A DNA stretch of 64,000 nucleotides, from the NCBI GenBank assembly GCA_027924585.1, contig BSBM01001440.1:594001-658000 (forward strand), in the 5' to 3' direction. Positions 46,055 through 56,400 of the stretch are shown here, one piece after another (positions within the stretch are counted from its first letter, which is position 1; every line of letters begins with the position of its first letter). Below the pieces are notes generated by a model. The model searched no databases and was not told the origin of the DNA. It saw only the letters and a program-made list of their open reading frames with translations. The DNA comes from Larix kaempferi. Lineage: Eukaryota; Streptophyta; Pinopsida; Pinales; Pinaceae. The position numbers and the translations under genes are program-made.

Positions 46055-47632
46055 ATGGAGGGTGACTCAGAAGTACAAATTGGCTTAAAAGTAGGGGAAA
46101 TAGTTAAGAAGATACAGCTCGCTCTCCAAAAATTGGAGAAATCTTCATTCTATACAGAATTTATGAAACAAATACAAGACCCAGAAATGGTGGCTCTAAT
46201 AAAACGGGTGATAGACATAGACCGAGTTCATTCTCAGTTACAAGTCGTTCTCTATGGTATTGGTGAGATGGAGCCTACTGAGACGGTGAAAGATGTAGAG
46301 TCTCATCACATGCAATTATCTTTGGCAATTTTGTTAAGAGAAAATTTTGAATGGGTGAATGATATCGTGGTGTATGATCCAGTACTGTCAACAGTGGAGC
46401 AAAAAGCTATAAATGCCTTCGACTGCATTTGTCTCTCTGTTAACGAAAATGCAGACGTAAAGTGGATAAACCGACCTTGTTTTTCATGCCTCACTACAAT
46501 ATTGATCTCATGGATAGAGTACTGCAGGAAAAATGGACGCTTGAAAAATTGAATAAGATTATTTTAATAGGCAACAGTTTTAAGAGTTACGAATTACTCA
46601 AATCAGGTTTTCGATATCGCAGTATCACTGAGAAAATCCCAGTAATTCTGGACAGTGATCATATGCTGCATGAAGCAGCGCTTCCACATAGAGATATTTC
46701 TTTAGACGGCGGACGCCATTGTTCAATGTAATAATTTATTTATAGTTGTCAAAATTTCAAGATTAACTAGAGTTTCACCAAAGATAATCAACAATTTTTA
46801 GATAGATTAAGATATTTTTTCCAACCCTAAAGCAGAATGCATCCAGCAAAAGTAGGAGTGAAAGTCTCTCTTTGTGAACAACAGCATTTAGTAAAAGTGG
46901 AAAGAGAAAAAGTATATCTCTATAATGCATCTTGCAAAAGTGGAACGAGTGAAAGTCTGTCCCCTGAACCATCTACATGTGTTATTTTAATGATTTTCTT
47001 TCATTAAAAATAAATGTATAAATAGTAACTAACCAATGATAACTGTCCTTACTGTAAATTTTACAACCATATAAGAATGAGAATACTAAGTAGAAAATCT
47101 AAGATCACAAAAAATAGCAAATCAAACACCTGTCCATCATTCAAAGCTCTCCCATGTGCTCAGAAAAGTAGCTAAAAGTTCCTATCACCTCCTTAAAAGC
47201 TGCCAAAAGGAATGTAGCTGAAGGGTCCATCATCCATTGTCTTACGGTCAGGGCTGACCCACACTGACATCAATTCACTAGCACGCAATGGCCAAAGCCT
47301 CAACAAATCCAATCTCATTGTTTTTCAAAACATTTTTTACACCTCCTTAAAAGCTTCCAACTCATTGCTTTTCTGACATAAGTTGGAATTTATTTGACTG
47401 GGATGGCTTGTTGCACGGATTCCAAAGGCATGACCCAGAAATGTTCGCACCCGATTACGTAAAAAGTAAAAGAACGGCTGAGGAGATGATTAATGAAATA
47501 CACCTGGGACAGGAAAAATTGGAGAAATCTATAGAGAATTCATACAGCAAATGCATGATCAAGAAATGGGGCAAGCAATATGCACCCCGCAGCAGAGGCT
47601 TTAATGTAGCTGTGGAGTGCCTTACCGTATAA
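46055..47632 (+). pseudogene. SRR1-like protein, copy 2 (broken differently)
   Basis: The ATG at 46,055 follows a GGTTTTTATAG acceptor, as in copy 1. SRR1 blocks are QLQVVLYGIGEM, MQLSLAILLRENFEWVNDIV, VYDPVLSTVEQKAI and CLSVNENADV. One base is missing near 46,450 compared with copy 1, so the frame shifts; the next phase reads PTLFFMPHYN and ILIGNSFKSYELLKSGFRYR, up to DGGRHCSM. Here about 640 bases unlike copy 1 interrupt the gene (46,731-47,360, starting GTAATA). The reading then resumes with HGFQRHDPEMFAPDYVKSKR and EEMINEIHLGQEKLEKS before diverging. The interruption could be an intron lost from copy 1 or an insertion. Because the two copies are disabled at different positions, a functional parent probably exists elsewhere. 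Confidence 0.75.
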
Positions 47633-47639
47633 CAGTATC

Positions 47640-48200
47640 TGTCAGGAGGTCATTTCAGGAGGAGGATCTAGGAACCCGCACAAGGTCGGGCAGGGCAGCT
47701 CCGTGAGGAAGAGTCTAACCATTCGACGTTTTTGCAAACGTCCGTCTCCCCCATCCCCTCCTGTTAACGACGCCTTTCTTCGTCTGCCTTCTCCGACGCC
47801 TTTCTCTGGTGGTCTCCCTCCTCCCCACGACGGGGCCCGGTCCCACATGATATCCCGGGATCCACGGGCTACCAATCCTCGTCCCTCGTCTAGACAAGCT
47901 CCTCCTCCCCTCGACGTCCCATCCATTCATTAATGGGACTACCAACCTCACGTTCGACCGATTCGAACCAGCGATTGGTCCCGCCTCCCCATCTCCTCTC
48001 CCCTGTTCCTATGCAAACATCACTGCATTCCTGCAAGCTCTGATCACGTGGAGAGTAGCGCCCGAGAAAGCCCCCGTATTGTGTTCGTTCTGAGCAGTGC
48101 CCAAGAAACTCCCAATCCAGAAACTCTAGATCCAGGTACAAACTCCTCTTCGATATCTCCGTCGATATATAGTTAGCATGAAAGATTCTCACACTTTGAA
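47640..48200. other. GC-rich, CpG-rich tract
   Basis: Unlike its AT-rich surroundings, this half-kilobase is rich in C, G and unbroken CpG (for example ACGACGGGGCCCGG and CATGATATCCCGGGATCC). Open frames exist on both strands, Pro-rich on plus (47,703-47,933), without a recognised family. It could be an unmethylated promoter or leader of an unseen gene. Confidence 0.45.
48045..48050. promoter_or_regulatory. G-box CACGTG
   Basis: Perfect palindromic CACGTG within the CpG-rich tract. Single occurrence; function not shown. Confidence 0.3.
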
Positions 48201-48221
48201 AAGTAGTAAATATGTAAAACA

Positions 48222-48965
48222 TTAAAGAGCACCCAGACCTCCCAAATCTGTGGCGTTGCTCCAGGCAGGATGAGAACTGCCATCAATCTGTGCATGTCTA
48301 TTTCCTTCCGCTAGAGTGTGAGACATTCCTCCCACTGTGGCCTTGCAATCTGGGCATTGAGATGTCTGCATGGGTCCTCCGCATTCTCCCACCACGTAGT
48401 AATGGCCATTCGGACAATAATACCAGTGCCCTCTTCCTCCCACCTCCTTAGTTATAACTTCAATAACCTCTCTCCTAACTCGATTCCCCGTCATCAGCCC
48501 CCCTCGGATTTCTGCAGTCTTTGCATGATGAGGGTTTCTCTGCAGAATTATGTCACAAGTTCCCAATCCAGTAGCGAAGTCATTTCGATCGGAACAAACC
48601 AATACCCATTGGAGAAGTGAATCAATGGCCAACTCATTATCTGCTAATTTAGAATCAACATTATTGGTGCTTAAACTAGATTTCAGACTTAATATTGGAA
48701 GCTTTTCAAGCATGGCCACCTTGTAGGAGCTGTGCTCTATGATAAAAGAGAGATGTTGTATTGCTTGCGTATGTTTATGCAATCCACAGAGAGCACGGGC
48801 CTGGCTCAGATGGGCTTCCAGAAGCCCTGGATTGCTGTTGAGAGCTGCTCTGAGTTCTAACATTGCTTCCTCATAATTCTTCACATCTAGCATGTCGTTC
48901 CCTCTTTTCAGTTTTTCGAATCCAATCACCCTCTTCTTCACTTCTTCAATCTGTTGCAACTTCAT
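48222..48965 (-). pseudogene. TPR plus RZ-type zinc finger, 3' gene fragment
   Basis: A 247-codon open frame. Residues ~20-85 read as helical TPR-like repeats (YEEAMLELRAALNSNPGLLE; HKHTQAIQHLSFIIEH). Residues ~179-216 form an RZ-type zinc finger as in ZNFX1 and RNF213: GHWYYCPNGHYYVVGECGGP then CPDC, giving ligand candidates C184, H188, C195, C204 and C207. In ZNFX1-type proteins this finger is at the C-terminus after helicase and NFX1-type zinc fingers. None of those is present here, and a hAT relic begins just upstream (about 48,985). I infer the 3' end of a large ZNFX1-like gene, cut off, although the remaining frame is intact and starts with ATG. Whether it is expressed is unknown. Confidence 0.65.
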
Positions 48966-48984
48966 CTTGACAATGTTTGAATAT

Positions 48985-50960
48985 CGCAGCGTTCTTCTGA
49001 TGGGCGATCTACATCCGGTGACCTACTTGTTACATCAGAAAGCTCTAAATATTCAAGAGCAGTCAAGGCAATGAAGCCACTAAAAGCATGATCACCATCA
49101 AATTCACCACTAATTCTGTCACTCTCAATGTCAAGATCATCTTGATCTCTTGAACATGCTTGAACCATGTAGTAGAAGAAGTGGATGATTCTTTAGCCAA
49201 ATTGTTTAAAGCTAATTGCAAGTTATTGCGAATATAAACAAGATCTTCTAATTTTCTAGATAACATTGTATTTCTTTTCTTGGAATGAATATGGTTGAAG
49301 GTGCCCTAGTTCCTTTCATGAGCTCATGCACTTGATTTGTGGCTGAAGACACAAATTGCAAAACATTGCAATTATGGGGCCCTTAATGCATAAAAATTCC
49401 ACCATATTGCTAGAGCACTTTTGACCCCATCATACTTTGTTTCTTTGGTTCTAGATATCCTTTCTTCTAACATGTATGCCCCAAGCTGAGATCTAACAAT
49501 GTTTTAACAGATGGATTTGGATTCATCCTATCAATAGCATCATAAAGTCCACTCACGATTTCTTCATCTTGATGTCTTGCTACCCCAAACAATCTAGGAT
49601 CCAAACACACACCATTGCATGTAATGGGCTATGCATCATCTTTCATCTTGGATCAACTACCTCCCATATCTTGTGGTAATCAGCTTCCACATTATCAAAC
49701 CACTTGGAATGACTTCCTTGCAATGATCAATGGCTTTATGAACAAAACCCATGCAAGGCATGTCACCACCAACCATGTGGAGCACATCAACAATTGGACC
49801 ACACATTTTAAAAACTATCTTAGTATTTTCCCAAAAACTATTGCTTAGCATTATTTGTTCGACATTCTTTCCTTTCAATTCTTTTGAAAGGTGAATCTCT
49901 TACACTTAGTATTGCAAAAAACTGTTCTTAGGCTTGTTTTTTCCTCAACAATTTTTTAAAGACTAATGGAAAATGTGGCAAACATTGTACCAAAGGCCAC
50001 AACAACTTTCTAGATGCATTTTTTTTGTGTTTTCTCAAAGTGAGACAATGATTAATGAAAAAGTTTGTAATTGTTTTGCTCTTCAGATTGTTTCATTGAC
50101 TTATGGAAATTTGGCTAAATCGTGCAACAATAAATCCAAGTAGTGAGCTGCACAAGGGGTCCAATAAATGATTTTATATTTATTTGTTATCATCTTTCCT
50201 ACGTCAACACAATTTGAGGCATTATTAGTGACAAGCTGGACATCATTTTCCTCAACCTCCTCAAGTGCTTCATCCAAAATTTTGAAAATATATTCTGCTG
50301 TCTTCACATGGTCCATTGCATCAATTGCCTTAAAAAGGTTCTATTTGAGGGCAATAATCAAACACATTAATCAATTGGTTCTCTTTGAGGGCAATAATCA
50401 AATTAATTGTCGATAACACAAATCTGACCAACTACCACTCATAATTGTGCAACCTATAAGCTTCCATGGCTATTTCATATCAGCCAACATGTTTGTCACT
50501 CTTTGTTTTGTTTTCTTTAGCACAGTAGTTCATAAAGTCTCGGATCCAGGAGGAACATACCCCTTGCCAAAATCAATAATCTTTTTAAATGAATTTCAAA
50601 ATATGGGTTTTTAATCACATTAAATGGAATTGCACATGCATAAAAGAATCAACAATAGCATCATCAACTTATTATTTGTCTGCAGGTTTCCAAAATGCAT
50701 TTAATGTTGATGTTCCACCTAATTTTGTTGGGGTAGAACTTGAGCCACCAATGTTTGAAGTGAAAGAAGGAATGGTGGTTGAGGAAGACACAATGATCTC
50801 CCTTTGAATTCATTCCCTCTTCATTTCCATTTTCTCCTTTCTGCTTTTGATTTGTCAGTCTCTCTCCACTTCATCTTTTTCCTCATTAAATCTTCTTGGG
50901 TATCCTTCTATTCCACCTCCATTTCCTACTGATACTAAGGGGGTGGTCCACTATTCTTGT
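48985..50960 (-). pseudogene. hAT transposase relic (DUF659 type)
   Basis: Read on the minus strand. The N-terminal part has IIVSSSTTIPSFTSNIGGSS and LNAFWKPADK. The DUF659 region follows: IPFNVIKNPYFEIHLKRLL, YVPPGSETL, LKKTKQRVTNMLADMK and SGSWSD. Then come the catalytic-region words DVQLVTNNASNCVDVGKMI (D-N-A-S-N) and YWTPCAAHYLDLLLHDLAKF, then FKMCGPIVDVLHMVGGDMP. The C-terminal dimerisation end is KLEDLVYIRNNLQLALN. Several stops and frame changes show it is dead. Terminal inverted repeats and 8-bp duplications, which hAT elements carry, were not found. Its C-terminal end abuts the RZ-finger fragment on the same strand. Confidence 0.8.
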
Positions 50961-51189
50961 TGAGGAAGTAAAGTTATGCCTGCATAATTGACAGATACGA
51001 ATTTGACCCTTCTTTTTCCCATGCCTCAGCAGTTGATTATTGAGGTGCCATTTGATTTAGTTTCTGCAGATTTTTTTTTTTTTGCACTAATGAGATTTTA
51101 GAACTAAGCATACAAGGTTCTACTTCTAAGTTTCTAACCTACTTACTTGCTTAATGCTAAGTTGGGGACTTGATAATAGGTGGTAGTAA

Positions 51190-51690
51190 CCACATTCAAA
51201 GACTGTAGTGTACAATGTACATACAAAACTACAATTTACAAAATGCTCCTACCTGTGCTTTGCTTACTGTTGTAGCTTGTAGACTGTTGCTTTGCACACT
51301 GTTGTGCCTGTAACCTGTAGATTGCTCATTTTTGTCACATGTAGATTGTTGCTTTGCTCTCTATTGTAGCGAAATGATGTTGAGTGCTAAGTGAAGCCAT
51401 GGTCTAGGAAAAAACTTGGTCAAAATAATGGAGTACTGGTCGCTAAAGCCTAAAACCTTGGGCTAAAACTATGGTATGGTGCTTGGTTCTAGGCCTAGGC
51501 TATTGCTGTGGCCTATAGCCACCACTGCTGAAGTATATAACCTCAGCTTTCAGGCGGAGGCCTGTAGCTGCAGCTGTTGAACCCTATAGCCTCAGCCTCT
51601 AGCCCTATAGACACCGCTGTTGAACCTTATAGCCTTAGCAGTGACCCTTTAGCCTTGTAGATGCCATCATTGGGTCTGTAGACTATGAAA
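51190..51690. repeat. Degenerate short repeats
   Basis: 51,270-51,370 repeats a TGTAGATTGTTGCTTTGC-like word. 51,490-51,660 repeats a CCTATAGCCTCAGC...GCTGTTGAACC-like word of about 45 bases. Both are old. Confidence 0.45.
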
Positions 51691-51699
51691 GAGGGGATG

Positions 51700-53400
51700 T
51701 TGTGACTCGTAGTCAGGTTTGAGAAAGCAAACTTGGGAAGGTCATGTCTGTAAGAGAGGAGACTCGGAGGAATGAATGAAGCTCACCATTGGGTCTATGA
51801 AAGGCTAGAGTTGGGAGAGGGGAGGAAAGAATGGAAAATGGTGGGGGTTTAGGCTTAGCTTTTAATTTTAAAATTTTTAACCTTAAAAAATGAACCTCAA
51901 TGAACTTTAACGCACAGAAACAAATTTTAGGCGAATTTAATCACAAATTCATTTTGAATTTCGCTTGGGAGTTTGGTAAACTTCAACAAACTTATTTGAA
52001 ATCACTTTAAGTTCGGCCAATTTTGAACTTGAACCTTGAAATTCATCAAACGTAGTGACTTAGCGCTTAACCATAGCCTAATAATTAGAGTTATATTGAT
52101 TTTTTTGATTAAGTAATGTCTTATTGTTGTTCGAGATTAATTCAATGAGCTCTTGTTTGATGTCAGATATTTTTCTAGACTTGAGTTGATTTTTGGATTT
52201 CTAGAATGTATCATGTGGAGACGTTCACTACTTGTTCAGTGTTGTTAGAAGACCAACCTCTTTTCTCTTTTCCCTTTTCTCTTTATATTTTTCTATAGAT
52301 TTTTTGAAACAAAACTTCATCATATTTTTGGTATCATCATTACCATCAACCATTATCTATTCTATTTCCCCTCTATTAGAAGCTCATTCACTTTCTAATT
52401 GAAAGGTGTATTTCCCTTCTATCATAAAGTGAACTCACCTTATCTTGTCAATGATGGTCATATATTGACATTGAATGCCATTGCTGGAGCTCAATATTTT
52501 CTCCACATTCCTCAAATGAGAGATTAATGCATGAGTTGTCAAATGTATTCAAGATCACTATCATGCATACATGTTCAATGTATGTTTATGATGCTCCTTA
52601 TTTTGAAAAAATCATTAATTGCACATCTTGACCCCTTGATCCAGATTTGAGTTCCACAATTTGTTTTCAACATTCTCTCTTGAACGTAATTTGTAAATTC
52701 TAAAACCCTCCAAGAATATGTGGAGGAGACATAGACATTTATTCAACTCCTGTGCAGGTACACCTAACATGCTTGAATAATTATTTCATTGGAGTACTAC
52801 TATTAGTCCCATTCTTGTGTGGGTGCACTCACAACCCTTGTACTAATCTACGTGGTTAATTTCACAAGCTTGAATATTAATCCCCATGTACAGAGGCATA
52901 TGACAAACTAAATGTTACCAAGTGCTATAGAAGTACTTCAACCATGCTTGATATTACTAGTTGATAATGTGAATGAATCCTTGTCTATCTTTTGCAATAA
53001 CTTGTCTTCAAATAAGCTCAAGTAGGCGAGGAAACTCTAGCCAAAGTAGGTACTTATGTTGTGAGGAAGGGGCCTAGCATTGTTGGACTAACACAAGCTT
53101 AAGGATTGATTTTCTTGGTAAAGTTGGTGAGTTTATGTTTCTTCGATGATTGAATGGTGGTTGTAATGTTGCATTGTTTATGATCTAGAGCTTCTTACCG
53201 TCCTTTAGTGAACTTTTGCATGGTAGAAAATGTCCCTTTGAGGGAGTTTTCTCTTGTTTGGGCCTTGGATCTTTGATTTTTTCCTAAATTAGGCTCCTCC
53301 AACGAACCCTAGAGGTTGTTTTTGGATGCCCTAGTTTGGAAGAAAGGAGAAATATTTCCAAGAGGGAGGCTGGTTACCATCCCTCTTGCCCTAGGATTTG
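51700..53400. other. No gene seen
   Basis: AT-rich sequence with short frames only, up to the border of the 16-bp array. Confidence 0.5.
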
Positions 53401-53402
53401 AG

Positions 53403-56400
53403 TAACTATGCCTTATAGGAACTTTGCCCGATAGGAACTTTGTCCGATAGGAACTTTGCATGACAGGAACTGTGCCCGACAGGAACTATGCTCGACAGAA
53501 ATTATGCATGACAGAAATTTTGCCCGATAGGAACTGTGCATGACAGGAACTGTGCCTGACAGGAACTGTGCCTGACAGGAACTGTGCATGACAGGAACTG
53601 TGCCCGATAGGAACTGTGCATGACAGGAACTGTGCCCAACAGGAACTGTGCCTGACAGGATCTTTTCCCAACAGGAACTGTGCCTGATAGGAACTGTTCC
53701 TGACAGGAACTGTTCCTGACAGGAACTGTGCCTGACAGGAACTTTGCCCAACAGGAACTGTGCCACACAGGAACTGTGCCCGATAGGAACTTTTCCCAAT
53801 AGGAACTTTTCCCAATAGGAATTGTGCATGACAGGAACTGTTCCCGACAGGAACTGTGCATGACAGGAACTGTGCCCGACAGGAACTATGCCCAACAGGA
53901 ACTATGCCTCACAGGAACTGTGCATCACAGGAACTTTGCCCAACAGGAACTGTGCATGACAGGAACTGTGCCTGACAAGAACTGTGCCTGACAGGAACTT
54001 TGCCCAACAGGAACTGTGCATGACAGGAACTGTGCCCAACAGGAACTATGCATGACAGGAACTGTTCCTGACAGGAACTGTGCATCACAGGAACTGTGCC
54101 CGATAGGAACTGTGCATCACAGGAATTATGACGGACAGGAACTGTGCCCCACAGGAACTGTGCATGACAAGAACTTTGCCCAATAGGAACTGTGCATGAC
54201 AGGAACTGTTCCTGAAAGGAACTTTGCCCAACAGGAACTGTGCCTGATAGGAACTGTGCCTGACAGGAACTATGCCTGACAGGAACTTTTCCCAACAGGA
54301 ACTGTGCCCCACAGGAACTGTGCCCGATAGGAACTTTTCCCAACAGGAACTGTGCATGACAGGAACTGTCACCGACAGGAACTCTGCCTGATAGGAACTG
54401 TGCCCAACAGGAACTGTGCCTCACAGGAACTGTGCATAACAGGAACTTTGCCCAACAGGAACTGTGCATGACAGGAACTATGCCTGACAAGAACTGTGCC
54501 CGATAGGAACTATGCCCAACAGGAACTGTGCCCGACAGGAACTGTGCATGACAGGAACTATGCCCGACAGGAACTTTGCCCAACAGGAACTGTGCCTGCT
54601 AGGAACTATGCCCGACAGGAACTATGCCCGACAGGAACTGTGAATGACAGGAACTGTGCCTGATAGGAACTGTGCCCAACAGGAACTTTGCCCGACAGGA
54701 ATTGTGCCTGACAGGAACTGTGCCCAATAGGAACTATGCCCGACAGGAACTGTGCCTTACAGGAAATGTGCATGACAGGAACTTTGCCCGATAGGAATTG
54801 TGCATGATAGGAACTGTGCCCGACAGGAACTATGCTCGACAGGAACTGTGCCTGATAGGAATTGTGCCTGACAGGAACTTTTCCCAATAGCAACTGTGCC
54901 CCATAGGAACTGTGCCCGATAAGAACTATGCTCAACAGGAACTGTACCCGACAGGAATTGTCCCCCACAGGAACTGTGCATGACAGGAACTTTTCCCAAC
55001 AGGAACTATGCATGACAGGAACTGTGCCTGACAGGAACTTTTTCCAACAGGAAATGTGCCTGATAGGAACTGTGCTTGACAGGAACTTTTCCCAACAGGA
55101 ACTGTGCCCCATAGGACCTGTGCCCGATAGGAACTTTTCCCAACAGGAACTTTTCCCAACAGGAACTGTGCATGAGAGGAACTGTGCCCGACAGGAACTG
55201 TGGATGACAGGAACTGTGCCTGACAGGAACTGTGCCCAATAGGAACTGTGCCTCACAGGAACTATGCATAATAGGAAATTTGCCCAACAGGAACTGTGCA
55301 TGACAGGAACTGTGCCTGACAAGAACTGTGCCCGACAGGAACTATGCCCGACAGGAACTGTGCCCGACAGGAACTGTGCATGACAGGAACTGTGCCCGAC
55401 AGGAACTTTTCCCAACAGGAACTGTGCCTGCCAGGAACTGTGCCCGACAGGAACTATGCCCGACAAGAACTGTGAATGACAGGAACTGTGCCTGACAGGA
55501 ACTTTTCCCAACAGGAACTTTTCCCGATAGGAACTGTGCCTGATAGGAACTGTGCCCGACAGGAACTATGCCCGACAGGAACCATGCCTTACAGGAACTG
55601 TGCATGAAAGGAACTTTGCCCGATAGGAACTATGCATGACAAGAACTGTGCCCGACAGGAACTATGCTCGACAGGAACTGTGCTTGACAGGAACTGTGCA
55701 TGACAGTAACTTTGCCCGATAGGAACCGTGCATGATAGGAACTGTGCCTGATAGGAACTGTGGCCGACAGGAACTGTGCATGACAGGAACTGTTCCTGAC
55801 AGGAACTATGCCTGAGAGGAACTGTGCCCGACAGGAACTGTGCCTTACAGGAACTGTGCATGATAGGAACTTTTCCCGATAGGAACTGTGCATGATAGAA
55901 ACTGTGCCCGATAGGAGCTATGCTCGACAGGATTTGTGCATGACAGGAATTGTGCCTGACAGGAACTTTGCCCAACAGGAACTGTGCCCCACAGGAACTG
56001 TGCCCGATAGGAACTATGCTTGACAGGAACTGTGCCCGACAGGAACTGTGCCCCACAGGAACTGTGCATGATAGGAACTTTTCCCAACAGGAACTGTGCA
56101 TGACAGGAACTGTGCCTGACAGGAACTTTGCCCAACAGGAACTGTGCCTGATAGGAACTGTGCCTAACACGAACTGTGCCTGACAGGAACTTTGCCCAAC
56201 AGGAACTGTGCCCCACAGGAACTGTGCCCCACAGGAACTGTGCCCGATAGGAACTTTTCCCAACAGGAACTTTTTCCAACAGGAACTGTCCATGACAAGA
56301 ACTGTGCCCGACAGGAACTGTGCATGAAAAGAACTGTGCCTGACAGGAACTGTGCCCAACAGGAACTGTGCATAACAGGAACTGTGCATAACAGGAACTT

